Shown: in pieces, positions 24,526 to 34,115 of the stretch
Position numbering within the stretch: the stretch's first letter is position 1
Layout: each line of letters begins with the position of its first letter
Source: Clostridia bacterium
GTDB taxonomy: Bacteria > Bacillota_A > Clostridia > Oscillospirales > CAG-272
Assembly: GCA_017501345.1 (NCBI GenBank)
Contig: JAFVXC010000008.1
Coordinates: 1-64,000, forward strand
DNA length: 64,000 nt
Direction of reading: 5' to 3'
The notes under the pieces: model-generated
What the model saw: only the letters and a program-made list of their open reading frames with translations
Databases searched by the model: none
Told to the model about the DNA's origin: nothing
Translations under genes and position numbers: made by a program

Positions 24526-24711
24526 ATGGCAAAGAAATCCATGATCAACAAGCAGCAGAAGGCACAGAAGTTCTCCACGAGAGAATACAACCGTTGCAAG
24601 ATCTGCGGCCGTCCCCACGCTTATATCCGCAAGTACGGCATCTGCCGTATCTGCTTCCGCGAGCGCGCATACGCTGGCGAGATCCCGGGCGTGAAGAAGG
24701 CATCCTGGTAA
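24526..24711 (+). CDS. rpsZ: ribosomal protein S14, zinc-binding type
   Basis: 61 aa. The four zinc cysteines are [20 protein letters not shown], the C+ form found in most Firmicutes. Begins [24 protein letters not shown]. Ribosome site GGAGG. Followed by an unusually long 225-bp spacer. Confidence 0.97.
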   Translation: MAKKSMINKQQKAQKFSTREYNRCKICGRPHAYIRKYGICRICFRERAYAGEIPGVKKASW

Positions 24712-24936
24712 GAAACGCTTCTCGGTCGAGAAGAAGTCTTACAGGCTTTAAGGTGGTCTGCAAATGCAGACTGTCACCGTTCATTTGGAACCGCTCACGG
24801 TTCCTTGTGATAAACCCCTAACTACCGGTAGGAAATCCGAGCGGCAACGCCGCAACGGATTTAACCCCCGGTCGGCCGCCGTGGACTGACGATCCCGGCA
24901 GCAAGAATAAAACTTGCATACAGGAGGATTATTACT
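24712..24936 (+). promoter_or_regulatory. hairpin-rich spacer between rpsZ and rpsH
   Basis: Three hairpins in series: GTCTGCA-aa-TGCAGAC (about 24754-24770), GGAACCG-ctca-CGGTTCC (about 24787-24804) and AAATCCG...CGGATTT around an inner GGC/GCC (about 24834-24863). No open frame or promoter was found. Candidate binding site for S8 or another operon protein. Confidence 0.4.
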
Positions 24937-25341
24937 ATGCAAATGTCAGATGTTATTGCCGATATGCTCACCAGAATCCGTAACGCAAATGATGCAAAGC
25001 ACGCTACGGTAGAGATCCCGGCATCCAACATGAAGAAGGCAATCGCCGAAATCCTTGTTAACGAAGGCTACATCAAGAGCTACACCGTCAAGGACGCAGA
25101 GGAAGGCAAGCAGGGCACGATCGTTGTTTCGCTGAAGTACGGCGCAGGCAAGTCGAAGGTTATTCGCGGCATCAAGCGCGTTTCCAAGCCCGGTCTCCGT
25201 ATTTACGCTGGCTACGAGGATATGCCCAAGGTCATGAACGGCCTCGGCATCGCGATCGTTTCCACCTCCAAGGGCATTATGACCGACAAAAAGGCTCGCT
25301 CTCTGAAGGTTGGCGGCGAAGTTATCGCCTTCGTATGGTAA
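24937..25341 (+). CDS. rpsH: ribosomal protein S8
   Basis: 134 aa, central 30S assembly protein and translational repressor of spc operons. [40 protein letters not shown] and the C-terminal [26 protein letters not shown] are conserved. AGGAGG lies 9 bp before the ATG; a second ATG two codons later is an alternative. Confidence 0.97.
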   Translation: MQMSDVIADMLTRIRNANDAKHATVEIPASNMKKAIAEILVNEGYIKSYTVKDAEEGKQGTIVVSLKYGAGKSKVIRGIKRVSKPGLRIYAGYEDMPKVMNGLGIAIVSTSKGIMTDKKARSLKVGGEVIAFVW

Positions 25342-25362
25342 GGAAGCAGGAGGTATAACGCT

Positions 25363-25938
25363 ATGTCAAGAATTGGAAACGCTCCGATTGCGATCCCCGC
25401 AGGTGTGACCGTTGAGGTCGCCGCAAATAATGTTGTTACCGTTAAGGGTCCCAAGGGTACTCTTACGCAGGCTCTCTGCCCCAGAATGACCATCACGGTC
25501 GAGGGCACTGAGGTTAAGGTGTCCCGCCCCTCCGAGGAGAAGGCTGACAAGAGCCTTCACGGTCTGACCCGCTCGCTTCTCAACAATATGGTTGTTGGTG
25601 TAACGAACGGCTACGAGAAGAAGCTCGAGATCGTTGGTGTCGGTTACAAGGTCGTAAAGACCGGTAAGACCCTCCAGCTGTTCCTCGGTCACTCGCTCGT
25701 TCCGGGTGCGGCAACGCCTCAGGCTCAGTTCTGCGTTGAGGAGACCGACGACGTTAAGTTCGACGTTCCGGACGCAAACACCATTATCGTTAAGGGCATT
25801 AACAAGCAGGCTGTCGGTCAGATGGCAGCCGTCATCAGAGGCAAGAGACCTCCCGAGCCGTACCACGGTAAGGGCGTTAAGTACGCTGATGAATATATCC
25901 GTCGTAAGGCTGGTAAGGCCGGCGGCAAGAAGAAGTAA
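25363..25938 (+). CDS. rplF: ribosomal protein L6
   Basis: 191 aa, near the factor-binding site. Begins MSRIGNAPIAIPAGVTVEV; VKGPKGTLTQ and the C-terminal GQMAAVIRGKRPPEPYHGKGVKYADEYIRRKAGKAGGKK are family features. Slightly longer than the usual roughly 180 aa, owing to a short extra loop near 115-125 (VPGAATPQAQFCV). Ribosome site AGGAGG. Confidence 0.96.
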   Translation: MSRIGNAPIAIPAGVTVEVAANNVVTVKGPKGTLTQALCPRMTITVEGTEVKVSRPSEEKADKSLHGLTRSLLNNMVVGVTNGYEKKLEIVGVGYKVVKTGKTLQLFLGHSLVPGAATPQAQFCVEETDDVKFDVPDANTIIVKGINKQAVGQMAAVIRGKRPPEPYHGKGVKYADEYIRRKAGKAGGKKK

Positions 25939-25958
25939 TTTGAAAGGAGTAAGCTAAA

Positions 25959-26318
25959 ATGGTATCGAGAAAAGACAGTAACAAAGCTCGTCTTAAGAGA
26001 CATAAGAGAATCAGAGCAAAGATCTCCGGAACCGCAGCTCGTCCGCGTCTTTCGGTTTTCCGCTCCGAGGCTCATATCAGCGCGCAGATCATCGATGATG
26101 AAGCAGGCGTAACGCTCGTCTCCGCTTCCTCCTATGAGAAGGACTTCACCGAGTACGGCGGAAACAAGGAAGCTGCAAGAAAGATCGGTAAGACTCTTGC
26201 CGAGAGAGCTGCAGCAAAGGGTATCACCGATGTCGTATTCGACAGAAGCGGCTATCTTTATCACGGACGTGTATCGGAACTGGCTGAAGGCGCTCGCGAG
26301 GGCGGCCTGAAGTTCTGA
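25959..26318 (+). CDS. rplR: ribosomal protein L18
   Basis: 119 aa, binds 5S rRNA with L5. [37 protein letters not shown] and the C-terminal [28 protein letters not shown] are diagnostic. The 88-bp spacer after it contains TGTTCAA/TTGAACA and CCCGCA/TGCGGG hairpins. Confidence 0.97.
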   Translation: MVSRKDSNKARLKRHKRIRAKISGTAARPRLSVFRSEAHISAQIIDDEAGVTLVSASSYEKDFTEYGGNKEAARKIGKTLAERAAAKGITDVVFDRSGYLYHGRVSELAEGAREGGLKF

Positions 26319-26406
26319 GTTTGCTCCCGCATTTTGCGGGGTGAACTGAATTCCGGTTTGTACACTGTTCAAAGCATTTACTTGAACAAATATCAGGAGA
26401 ATTAAC

Positions 26407-26916
26407 ATGGCAAAAAGAATTAACGCAAACGAGCTCGGCGAACTCGAAGAAAAGCTCGTTGTTGTAAACCGTGTTTCCAAGACCGTCAAAGGTGGCCGTA
26501 TTGCAAGATATGCAGCACTTATGGTCGTAGGTGATAAGAATGGTCACGTCGGCGTAGGACTTGGAAAGGCAGCTGAGGTTCCCGAAGCAGTTCGCAAGGG
26601 AATTGAGGATGCAAAGAAGAATATGATCGAGGTCGCACTCAAGGGCACCACCATTCCTCACGAGGTTCTCGGTGAGTACGGTGCAGGCAGAGTCCTCATT
26701 AAGCCCGCAGGCGCAGGTACCGGTATCATCGCAGGTGATAAGGTCAGAATCGTTCTCGAGCTGGCAGGTATCTCTAACGTTCGTGCAAAGTGCCTCCGCT
26801 CGAACAACCCGATCAACGTGGTCCGCGCAACCATCGCAGGCCTCGAAGAGCTTCGCTCCGCTGAAGAGATCGCTAAGATCCGTACCATCAGCGTAGAGCA
26901 GGTCAAGAACGGTTAA
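26407..26916 (+). CDS. rpsE: ribosomal protein S5
   Basis: 169 aa, decoding-accuracy protein. [60 protein letters not shown] (dsRNA-binding domain) and [23 protein letters not shown] are conserved. The start follows AGGAG at 26395-26399. Confidence 0.97.
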   Translation: MAKRINANELGELEEKLVVVNRVSKTVKGGRIARYAALMVVGDKNGHVGVGLGKAAEVPEAVRKGIEDAKKNMIEVALKGTTIPHEVLGEYGAGRVLIKPAGAGTGIIAGDKVRIVLELAGISNVRAKCLRSNNPINVVRATIAGLEELRSAEEIAKIRTISVEQVKNG

Positions 26917-26930
26917 GGGGGTAATCGGTA

Positions 26931-27104
26931 ATGATTAAGGTAACTCTTACGAAGAGCCTGATCGCTTCCTCCCCGAAGCAGAAGGCAAATGCGATCTCCC
27001 TCGGACTGAAGAACATCGGCGACTCCATCGAAGCACAGGATACTCCCGCGCTTCGCGGTAAGCTGAAGGTTCTCGCGCACCTTATTAAGGTCGAAAACGT
27101 ATAA
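26931..27104 (+). CDS. rpmD: ribosomal protein L30
   Basis: 57 aa: begins [32 protein letters not shown] and ends [14 protein letters not shown], matching the ferredoxin-like L30 family in length and pattern. The gene begins 14 bp after rpsE (GGGGG as ribosome site) and 14 bp before rplO, exactly where L30 is expected in the spc gene order. Confidence 0.93.
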   Translation: MIKVTLTKSLIASSPKQKANAISLGLKNIGDSIEAQDTPALRGKLKVLAHLIKVENV

Positions 27105-27118
27105 GGAGGTACGCAAGA

Positions 27119-27547
27119 ATGAACGAAAAGAATATTTCTCTCGAAACCCTTTCCCCTGCCGTTCCCGCAAAGAAGGTCTACAGAAAGGGTAGAGGTCCGG
27201 CCTCCGGCAACGGTAAGACTGCCGGTAAGGGTCACAAGGGCCAGAACGCTCGCTCCGGCGGCGGTGTAAGACCCGGCTTTGAGGGCGGTCAGTTCCCGAT
27301 CTACCGTCAGCTTCCGAAGCGTGGCTTTAACAACTACAGATTCGCAAAGACTTACGAAATCGTAAAGACCGGCGATCTGAATCGTTATGAAGACGGCGCA
27401 GAAATCGATCTTACGGAAAAGAAGGTTCTTGTCGGCGGCGAGCAGCTTCAGAAGAAGCTCACCGTTAAGGCATCCGCTTTCTCCGCAGGCGCCAAGGCAA
27501 TGATTGAAGCAGCAGGTGGTAGTGTCGTAGTTGTAGAGGAGGAATAA
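27119..27547 (+). CDS. rplO: ribosomal protein L15
   Basis: 142 aa. The Gly/Arg/Lys-rich N-terminus [54 protein letters not shown] is typical; the globular C-terminus holds [36 protein letters not shown] precedes the start, and secY begins 4 bp later. Confidence 0.96.
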   Translation: MNEKNISLETLSPAVPAKKVYRKGRGPASGNGKTAGKGHKGQNARSGGGVRPGFEGGQFPIYRQLPKRGFNNYRFAKTYEIVKTGDLNRYEDGAEIDLTEKKVLVGGEQLQKKLTVKASAFSAGAKAMIEAAGGSVVVVEEE

Positions 27548-27551
27548 TAAG

Positions 27552-28877
27552 ATGTTTCAGACTTTGAAAAACGCGTGGAAGATTGCAGAGCTTAAGAGCA
27601 AGCTCCTCTTCACGCTTCTGATCGTCATCCTTTACAGAATCGGTGCCAACATCCCGGTACCGTATATCAGCCAGGCAGTGCTTTCGGGCGACGCGCTTTC
27701 GACGCAGGGAACGATCTTTGACTTTGTCAATACGCTCTCCGGCGGTGCGTTCAGCCGGGCAACGCTGTTTGCACTCGGTGTGTCTCCGTACATCACCGCT
27801 TCGATCGTAATTCAGCTTCTCTCCGTTGCGATTCCTTACTTTGAGAATCTCGCAAAGCAGGGTGAGGACGGTAAGAAGGTCCTGTCGAGATGGACGCGCG
27901 GCTGCACCGCAGTTCTCGGTCTCGTCACGGCAATCGGTTACACTGTATACCTGAACAGTGCGGGAATGCTTGGCGTTTCGCTCAACTTCTTCAACGGCAC
28001 TGTTATGGTTGCTTGCTACTGTGCAGGCACCTGTCTTGTGATGTGGCTCGCAGAACGGATCAACGAATTCGGTATCGGCAACGGTATCTCCGTTATTCTG
28101 TTCGCAAACATCATCGCAAGCTTCCCGAGGCTCATCGCTAACATCTGGAGCTTCATCAGATTCGGTAGCGCAGACGGTGGATTCAATCCTTGGGGCATCG
28201 CTCTTGCGGTTTTCGTTGTTGCGTTTATGGTCGGTATGGTCATTCTGATCGTTCTGATCACCGACTCCGAAAGAAGAATCCCTGTTTTGTACGCAAAGCG
28301 TACGGTCGGACGTAAGCAGTATGGTGGACAGTCCTCGAACCTTCCCATCAAGCTGAATATGACCGGTGTTATGCCGATCATCTTCGCAAATGCGATCGTT
28401 TCGATTCCTGCTACGATCATTGCGTTCTTCAGAAAGCCGCCCAAGTGGCTTGAGATCACGAACGATATCCTCAGCTACGACTCGTGGCTCTACGTTTTGA
28501 TCTTCACGTTGCTCATTATCGCGTTCGCATTCTTCTACGTGATGATTTCCTTCAATCCCGTTGAAGTTGCAAACAACATTCAGCAGCAGGGTGGTCAGGT
28601 TCGCGGCATTCGTCCCGGACGTCCTACGGTTGAGTACATTTCTAAGGTGCTGAACCGCATCACGCTCCTCGGCGCACTCTTCGTATGTGCGATCGCGTGC
28701 GTTCCGCTGGTCATCTACATTGTGCTCGGCTATATTTCCGTGAATGCACAGGCTACCTTCAGCTCGTTCGCATTCCTCGGATCGTCGATCATCATCGTAG
28801 TCGGCGTTGCACTCGAAACCGTTCGCGAGCTCGAGGCACAGATGTCGCTTCGTAACTACAAGGGCTTCCTCGATTGA
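27552..28877 (+). CDS. secY: preprotein translocase subunit SecY
   Basis: 441 aa, the channel of the Sec translocon. Ten hydrophobic helices are apparent; IGANIPVPYIS, GVSPYITASIVIQLL (plug and TM2), the VYAKR-like RRIPVLYAKRTVGRKQYGGQSSNLPIKLNMTGVMPIIFA and the PGRPTVEYISKVLNRIT loop that binds SecA and ribosomes are present. The start overlaps the context of the rplO end, so coupling is likely. Confidence 0.96.
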   Translation: MFQTLKNAWKIAELKSKLLFTLLIVILYRIGANIPVPYISQAVLSGDALSTQGTIFDFVNTLSGGAFSRATLFALGVSPYITASIVIQLLSVAIPYFENLAKQGEDGKKVLSRWTRGCTAVLGLVTAIGYTVYLNSAGMLGVSLNFFNGTVMVACYCAGTCLVMWLAERINEFGIGNGISVILFANIIASFPRLIANIWSFIRFGSADGGFNPWGIALAVFVVAFMVGMVILIVLITDSERRIPVLYAKRTVGRKQYGGQSSNLPIKLNMTGVMPIIFANAIVSIPATIIAFFRKPPKWLEITNDILSYDSWLYVLIFTLLIIAFAFFYVMISFNPVEVANNIQQQGGQVRGIRPGRPTVEYISKVLNRITLLGALFVCAIACVPLVIYIVLGYISVNAQATFSSFAFLGSSIIIVVGVALETVRELEAQMSLRNYKGFLD

Positions 28878-28925
28878 TCGTCGAGTAAACCATAACAAAC
28901 TGAACCAAAACAAACGGAGGAAATT

Positions 28926-29558
28926 ATGGATTTGATTCTGATGGGTGCCCCCGGTGCGGGAAAAGGCACTCAGGCCGCAAGGATTTCGGAAAAATGGCAG
29001 ATCCCCGCAATTTCCACCGGCGATATTCTCCGAGCTGCGATCAAAAGCGGCTCGGAGCTGGGCAAAGCTGCGAAGGGTTATATCGACGCAGGTCAGCTCG
29101 TGCCGGATGATGTTGTGATCGGACTCATTCAGGAGCGTCTCGCTTCTCCCGAATGCAAAAACGGCTTTATTCTGGACGGCTTTCCCCGTTCGATTCCGCA
29201 GGCAGAAGCGCTTGACGCGATGGGAGTCAACATTGACGTTGTTCTCAGTCTGACGGTTGACGACGAGGTGATCATTGAGCGTATGAGCGGTCGCCGCGTA
29301 TGCGCTTGCGGAGCCTCCTATCACGTACAGAGCAATCCTCCGAAGCGCGAAGGCGTTTGCGATAAATGCGGCGCCGAGCTCGTGATTCGTTCCGACGATA
29401 ACCCCGAGACCGTGAAAAAGCGTCTCAAGACCTACCACGAGCAGACCGAACCGCTTGAAGCGTTCTATGCTGCGAAGGGAAAGCTTGTTCGCGTAGCGGG
29501 TAGGGATAACGTTGAGGATACGACCGCTGATGTCTTTCGGGCACTTGAGCGGTTCTGA
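28926..29558 (+). CDS. adk: adenylate kinase
   Basis: 210 aa, interconverts ATP plus AMP with 2 ADP. P-loop GAPGAGKGTQAA (7-18), AMP-binding STGDILRA and LDGFPRSIPQAEAL are intact. The LID carries a zinc-type site, VCACGASYH ... GVCDKCG: the second pair is CxxC, but the first is CxC, one residue shorter than usual. Its place between secY and map is the standard Firmicute order. Ribosome site GGAGG. Confidence 0.95.
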   Translation: MDLILMGAPGAGKGTQAARISEKWQIPAISTGDILRAAIKSGSELGKAAKGYIDAGQLVPDDVVIGLIQERLASPECKNGFILDGFPRSIPQAEALDAMGVNIDVVLSLTVDDEVIIERMSGRRVCACGASYHVQSNPPKREGVCDKCGAELVIRSDDNPETVKKRLKTYHEQTEPLEAFYAAKGKLVRVAGRDNVEDTTADVFRALERF

Positions 29559-29593
29559 TCTCCGTTTTTGAGTAAGGTTAAAGCTGAAATAAT

Positions 29594-30355
29594 ATGATAC
29601 AAATCAAGAATTCGGCTCAGATCAAGGCAATGCAGGAAGCAGGCCGCATCACGGGCGAGGCGTTGCTCGCGGCACGCGAGCGTGTTAAAGAAGGAGTAAG
29701 CACCAAGGAGCTTGATGACGTGATCCGTCACTACATTGAGCGCGCAGGTGCAAAACCGTCCTTCCTCGGCTACGGCGGCTTTCCCGCTTCCGCTTGCATC
29801 AGCATCAACGACGAGGTGATCCACGGGATCCCGTCGAAAAAGCGTTATCTTGAGGAGGGAGACCTCGTGAAGATCGACGTCGGTGCCTTCTATAAGGGCT
29901 TCCACGGTGACAGTGCGCGGACCATTCCGGTCGGCAAGGTCTCAGAGGAGGCAATGCGGCTGATAGAGGTAACGCGCAACAGCTTTTTCGAGGGCGTAAG
30001 GATGCTGACAGCCGGAAACCGCATCGGAGATGTGGGTTCGGCAATCGAAACTTGTGTTCTGAAGGCTGGCTTCTCCGTAGTCCGTAAATATATCGGTCAC
30101 GGTGTCGGCCATGCGCTGCATGAATCTCCGGACGTTCCGAATTACGGTACGCCGGGCAGGGGTGTCCGTATCTGCAATGGCATGACACTTGCCATTGAAC
30201 CTATGGTCAATATCGGCGCACCCGAGGTGTATGAGCTCTCTGACGGCTGGACGGTGAAGACCACTGACCACAGTCTGTCGGCTCATTACGAGAATACCGT
30301 CGCAGTAACGAGCGAGGGTGTGTTGATTATGACGCTTGTGGACGATACGTTCTGA
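29594..30355 (+). CDS. map: methionine aminopeptidase type I
   Basis: 253 aa, removes initiator Met from nascent proteins. The metal ligands appear in VKIDVGAFYKGFHGDSART (two Asp), IGHGVGHALHESPDVPNYG (His), MTLAIEPMV (Glu) and TTDHSLSAHYENTVAVT (Glu). It is cytoplasmic, of normal type I length. The start lacks a strong ribosome site (TAAAGCTGAAAT only). Confidence 0.95.
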   Translation: MIQIKNSAQIKAMQEAGRITGEALLAARERVKEGVSTKELDDVIRHYIERAGAKPSFLGYGGFPASACISINDEVIHGIPSKKRYLEEGDLVKIDVGAFYKGFHGDSARTIPVGKVSEEAMRLIEVTRNSFFEGVRMLTAGNRIGDVGSAIETCVLKAGFSVVRKYIGHGVGHALHESPDVPNYGTPGRGVRICNGMTLAIEPMVNIGAPEVYELSDGWTVKTTDHSLSAHYENTVAVTSEGVLIMTLVDDTF

Positions 30356-30398
30356 CACGGCGACAGAAATTTTCTGACAGAGAAACGGAGGGATTATT

Positions 30399-30614
30399 CT
30401 GCCTAAGGACGCAATTGAATTTGAAGGTGTTGTTGTAGAGGCTCTGCCGAACGCGACCTTCAAGGTAAAGCTCCCCAATGAGCACATCGTTACGGCTCAT
30501 ATTTCGGGAAAGCTTCGTATGAACTATATCAGAATTCTTCCCGGTGACCGCGTAACGGTCGAGGTTTCGGTTTACGACCTTGATAAGGGACGCATCACCT
30601 GGAGAGCAAAATGA
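30399..30614 (+). CDS. infA: translation initiation factor IF-1, apparent CTG start
   Basis: The frame encodes [M][22 protein letters not shown]...[35 protein letters not shown], a full S1/OB-fold IF-1 of 71 aa. The codon before PKD, where the family has Met-Pro/Ala-Lys, is CTG; CGGAGGG lies 6 bp upstream (30386-30392). No ATG, GTG or TTG is available in frame at the right distance; ATT codons at 30393 and 30396 are the only alternatives and sit too close to the ribosome site. Lies between map and rpmJ as expected. Confidence 0.85.
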   Translation: MPKDAIEFEGVVVEALPNATFKVKLPNEHIVTAHISGKLRMNYIRILPGDRVTVEVSVYDLDKGRITWRAK

Positions 30615-30706
30615 CCGTGATCTCGAAGCAATGCTTTGAGATATACAACAGATGTCACACGAACGTGTGAACAAACACCAAAACAGAAAGGTATGGTATA
30701 ATAACA

Positions 30707-30820
30707 ATGAAGGTTAAACCATCCGTCAAGAAGATCTGCGATAAGTGCAAGATCATCAAGAGAAAAGGCAAGGTTATGGTGATTTGTGAGAACCCCAAGC
30801 ACAAGCAGAAGCAGGGTTAA
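30707..30820 (+). CDS. rpmJ: ribosomal protein L36
   Basis: 37 aa: [37 protein letters not shown], the zinc-binding C+ form with CxxC, Cys and His ligands. A weak AAAGG ribosome site precedes it. Standard position between infA and rpsM. Confidence 0.95.
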   Translation: MKVKPSVKKICDKCKIIKRKGKVMVICENPKHKQKQG

Positions 30821-30872
30821 TCACAATCTCCGGATAATTTTGCATACATCTTTACAGAGAGGTGAAAAAAGA

Positions 30873-31241
30873 ATGGCTCGTATAGCTGGTGTTGATATTC
30901 CGAACAACAAGCGCATTGAGATCGCTCTTACCTACATTTACGGTATTGGTCGCAAGAGCGCAAACGACATCCTTGCAAAGACCGGTATCAATCCCGATAC
31001 CCGTGCAAAGGATCTGACCGAAGAGGACGTTGCGAAGCTTCGTGACGAAATCGAAAACTCCTACACCGTAGAGGGTGATCTTCGCCGCGAGGTCTCTATG
31101 AACATCAAGAGAATGGTCGAGATCAACTGCTACCGCGGAATCAGACACAGAAAAGGTCTGCCCGTAAGAGGTCAGAGAACCAAGACCAATGCAAGAACCA
31201 GAAAAGGTCCCGCGAAGACAATCGCGAACAAGAAGAAATAA
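30873..31241 (+). CDS. rpsM: ribosomal protein S13
   Basis: 122 aa, 30S head protein contacting the 50S and P-site t[37 protein letters not shown] and the basic tail [31 protein letters not shown] are diagnostic. The start at 30873 (AGAGGTG upstream) gives the family length; the frame opening at 30786 overlaps rpmJ. Confidence 0.97.
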   Translation: MARIAGVDIPNNKRIEIALTYIYGIGRKSANDILAKTGINPDTRAKDLTEEDVAKLRDEIENSYTVEGDLRREVSMNIKRMVEINCYRGIRHRKGLPVRGQRTKTNARTRKGPAKTIANKKK

Positions 31242-31256
31242 GGAGGGCTACGAATT

Positions 31257-31658
31257 ATGGCAAAGGCTGCAAGCAATAAGAAAGTTGTCAAGAAGCGCAG
31301 AGAAAAGAGATCCGTTACGAACGGTCAGGTGCATATTCAGGCAACCTTCAACAATACCATCGTAACCATCACCGATGCAAACGGAAACGCAATTTCGTGG
31401 GCATCTGCAGGTGAGCTCGGCTTCAAGGGCTCCCGTAAGTCCACCCCCTTCGCAGCACAGTCGGCAGCAGAGGCAGCAGGCAAGGTTGCTAAGGATCAGG
31501 GACTTGAGACCGTTGAGGTATTCGTAAAGGGTCCCGGCTCCGGACGTGAATCCGCGATTCGCGCACTTGAGACCGTTGGACTCAGAATTACGATGATCAA
31601 GGACGTAACGCCCATTCCTCACAATGGATGCCGTCCCCCCAAGCGCAGACGCGTTTGA
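31257..31658 (+). CDS. rpsK: ribosomal protein S11
   Basis: 133 aa, platform protein. [52 protein letters not shown] and the end [17 protein letters not shown] are conserved. Ribosome site AAGGAGG. Confidence 0.97.
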   Translation: MAKAASNKKVVKKRREKRSVTNGQVHIQATFNNTIVTITDANGNAISWASAGELGFKGSRKSTPFAAQSAAEAAGKVAKDQGLETVEVFVKGPGSGRESAIRALETVGLRITMIKDVTPIPHNGCRPPKRRRV

Positions 31659-31681
31659 TCGTCTATAGGAGGTAAACGAAA

Positions 31682-32281
31682 ATGGCAGTTAATCGCAGTC
31701 CTATTTTGAAGAGATGCAGAACGCTGGGTATCAGCCCTGCAGTCCTCGGATATGATAAGGAATCGAACAGAAAACCCGGCGGCGCAAAGCAGAGAAAGAA
31801 GCTCTCGGGCTACGGCGCACAGCTGAAGGAAAAGCAGAAGGTAAAGTTCATCTACGGCGTGCTTGAGAAGCAGTTCTATCACTACTACGAGCTCGCAGCA
31901 AGAAAAGAGGGCGTTACCGGTGAGAACCTGCTCCAGATTCTGGAGTGCCGTCTCGACAACGTCATTTGGAGAATGGGTATGGCTTCCACGCGCCGCGAGG
32001 CAAGACAGCTCGTTACCCACAATCACTTCACCATCAACGGTAAGAAGGCAAACATTCCTTCGATGATGGTCAAGGTTGGCGACGTTATCGCTGTTAAGGA
32101 AAACTTCCGCTCCTCTGCTCTGTGCAAGTCTCTGGCTGAAGCACTCCAGACCAAGATCCCCGCAAAGTGGCTCGAGGTTAACAAGGAAAATCTTTCGGCT
32201 AAGGTCGTTGCATTGCCTGCAAGAGAAGATCTCGACTACGAAGTAGACGAGCAGCTCATCGTCGAGCTCTATTCCAAGTAA
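31682..32281 (+). CDS. rpsD: ribosomal protein S4
   Basis: 199 aa, nucleates 30S assembly and often represses its own operon. The S4 RNA-binding domain is LECRLDNVIWRMGMASTRREARQLVTHNHFTINGKKANIPSMMVKVGDVIAV. The N-terminus lacks a four-cysteine zinc site (C- form). AGGAGG precedes the start. A 168-bp structured spacer follows before rpoA. Confidence 0.97.
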   Translation: MAVNRSPILKRCRTLGISPAVLGYDKESNRKPGGAKQRKKLSGYGAQLKEKQKVKFIYGVLEKQFYHYYELAARKEGVTGENLLQILECRLDNVIWRMGMASTRREARQLVTHNHFTINGKKANIPSMMVKVGDVIAVKENFRSSALCKSLAEALQTKIPAKWLEVNKENLSAKVVALPAREDLDYEVDEQLIVELYSK

Positions 32282-32449
32282 TACCCGTGCTAGGTTTCGG
32301 TGTTTTCTTTGCGCTTGTTATCGCAGGCTCGATTTGCCCGAAACCGAAGGATCGGTACGTATTTTCCCGCGAGGGAAATTCAAACAAGATCCGCGCATTA
32401 TCCGATTCGGAGGCGCGGTCAAAAATGATTACAGGAGGGTATTATAGGA
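32282..32449 (+). promoter_or_regulatory. structured spacer between rpsD and rpoA
   Basis: GGTTTCGG (32291-32298) pairs with CCGAAACC (about 32338-32345), TTTCCCGCGAGGGAAA forms a tight hairpin near 32363-32379, and CGCGC/GCGCG arms lie near 32393-32417, followed by AGGAGG for rpoA. Candidate S4 control site in the alpha part of the operon. Confidence 0.35.
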
Positions 32450-33424
32450 ATGATTGAGATTGAACGCCCCAACATCTCGGTCGTCGAAACAAGCGACGAC
32501 GGCAGATGCGGAAGATTCATCGTTGAGCCCTTGGAGCGCGGCTTCGGTATTACGCTTGGTAACTCCCTGCGCAGAATTCTGATGAGCTCGATGCCCGGAT
32601 ACGCTGTGGTCAGCATTAAGATCGACGGAGTCCTGCACGAATTCTCCACCGTTCCCGGTGTGAAGGAGGACGTGACGGAGATCGTTCTGAATGTAAAGGG
32701 AATTACCGCAAAGGTTTACGGCAATATGCCCAAGACCTGTGTGATCGATGTGACAGGTCCTCAGAATATCACTGCAGGTGATATCAAGCAGGATGCAGAC
32801 ATCGAGATCCTGAATCCCGATCACCACATCGCAACGCTCGCTGACGGTGAAAGATTTTATATGGAGCTGACGTTTGATCAGGGACACGGTTACGTGTCTC
32901 AGGAACGCAACAAGAAGCTGCACAACAATCTGTTGGGCGCAAACGTTTCCGCTCCGATCGGTACGATTTATACCGATTCCATTTATACTCCCGTTTACAG
33001 CGTAAGCTACAACGTGGAAAATACCCGTGTCGGTGATAATACCGATTACGACAAGTTGACTGTTGAAGTGGCTACCAACGGTACCATTTCGGCAAAGGAA
33101 GCGATTTCACTCGGTGCCAAGATTCTCAACGAGCATCTCAAACTGTTTGTCGACCTCTCTGAGGACGCAAGCAATGCACAGATCATGGTTGAATCCGACG
33201 TAGCCGTCAAGGAAAAGGTTCTTGAGATGACCATTGAGGAGCTTGAGATGTCTGTCCGTAGCTTCAACTGCTTGAAGCGTGCAGGCATCGATACCGTCGA
33301 AGATCTGACGAATCGTACCGAGGAGGACATGATCAAGGTCCGCAACCTCGGAAAGAAGTCGCTTGAAGAAGTGATCGCGAAGCTGCATTCGCTCGGCCTT
33401 GACCTCAAGAGACCCGAGGAATAA
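32450..33424 (+). CDS. rpoA: RNA polymerase alpha subunit
   Basis: 324 aa. The N-terminal dimerisation domain holds [59 protein letters not shown]; the C-terminal domain (about 250-315) has [46 protein letters not shown], which contacts UP elements and regulators. Normal order after rpsD. Confidence 0.97.
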   Translation: MIEIERPNISVVETSDDGRCGRFIVEPLERGFGITLGNSLRRILMSSMPGYAVVSIKIDGVLHEFSTVPGVKEDVTEIVLNVKGITAKVYGNMPKTCVIDVTGPQNITAGDIKQDADIEILNPDHHIATLADGERFYMELTFDQGHGYVSQERNKKLHNNLLGANVSAPIGTIYTDSIYTPVYSVSYNVENTRVGDNTDYDKLTVEVATNGTISAKEAISLGAKILNEHLKLFVDLSEDASNAQIMVESDVAVKEKVLEMTIEELEMSVRSFNCLKRAGIDTVEDLTNRTEEDMIKVRNLGKKSLEEVIAKLHSLGLDLKRPEE

Positions 33425-33475
33425 TACGATCGTAGCTTCAAATTAAGGTATAATTTCGATAAGGAGGGAATCACA

Positions 33476-33940
33476 ATGCCCGGAACCAGAAAACTCGGCA
33501 GACCGACCGCAGCGAGAAAAGCAATGCTTCGCGGTATGGTTACCTTGCTGCTTGAAAACGGTCAGATCGAAACGACCGTAACGCGCGCAAAGGAAGTCCG
33601 TTCTATTGCAGAAAAAATGATTACGCTCGGCAAGAAGGCAGGTGCTGCAACCGCTGAAGGCAACAAGGCTGCTGCAATCGCATACCGCCGCCAGGCTCGT
33701 GCTTTTATCACTACCAAGAAGGCTTATGAGAAGGTATTCGGTACCTACGCAAGCCAGTACGTAGATCGCAAGGGTGGTTACACCCAGATCTTTAAGCTCG
33801 GCCCGCGCCGCGGCGACGGAGCTGAGATGGCTATTCTCCGCCTCGTTGATTACGTCGCAGAGGAAGCTCCCAAGAGCAAGAAGGAAGTTAAGGAAGCTGC
33901 TAAGGTTGAGGAGACCACCACGACCGAGACCGCAGAATAA
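33476..33940 (+). CDS. rplQ: ribosomal protein L17, extended tail
   Basis: 154 aa; the first roughly 120 match L17 ([49 protein letters not shown], then [26 protein letters not shown]). The last 30 residues are a Lys/Glu/Thr-rich tail ([21 protein letters not shown]), probably disordered. Last gene of the operon; a strong terminator follows. Confidence 0.96.
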   Translation: MPGTRKLGRPTAARKAMLRGMVTLLLENGQIETTVTRAKEVRSIAEKMITLGKKAGAATAEGNKAAAIAYRRQARAFITTKKAYEKVFGTYASQYVDRKGGYTQIFKLGPRRGDGAEMAILRLVDYVAEEAPKSKKEVKEAAKVEETTTTETAE

Positions 33941-33950
33941 TTCTGTTCTT

Positions 33951-33994
33951 CTGAACCGCATTTCCGTTTTCGGGAGTGCGGTTCTTCTTTTTTT
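33951..33994 (+). terminator. terminator of the ribosomal operon
   Basis: GAACCGCA...TTCC pairs with GGGAG..TGCGGTTC, followed by TTCTTTTTTT. It ends the roughly 16.6-kb transcript that begins near 17312. Confidence 0.9.
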
Positions 33995-34028
33995 GTTGCG
34001 GGATCTTTTACGAATCCTGTGACGATTC

Positions 34029-34057
34029 TTGACAATAAGCGTGATCTGTGGTAGAAT
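34029..34057 (+). promoter_or_regulatory. promoter of the ABC exporter gene
   Basis: TTGACA (34029-34034), a 17-bp spacer and TAGAAT (34052-34057), preceded by GTGG. Confidence 0.8.
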
Positions 34058-34115
34058 AATACCGTTATATCGGCGGCGTCACGCCGTGTTCTTATGATTC
34101 AAGGAAAGTAATACT

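Noticed and set aside
30697..30702. TATAAT as a promoter just before rpmJ
   Set aside because: It is only 5 bp from the start codon and no -35 element is placed 16-18 bp upstream; an internal promoter here is not supported.
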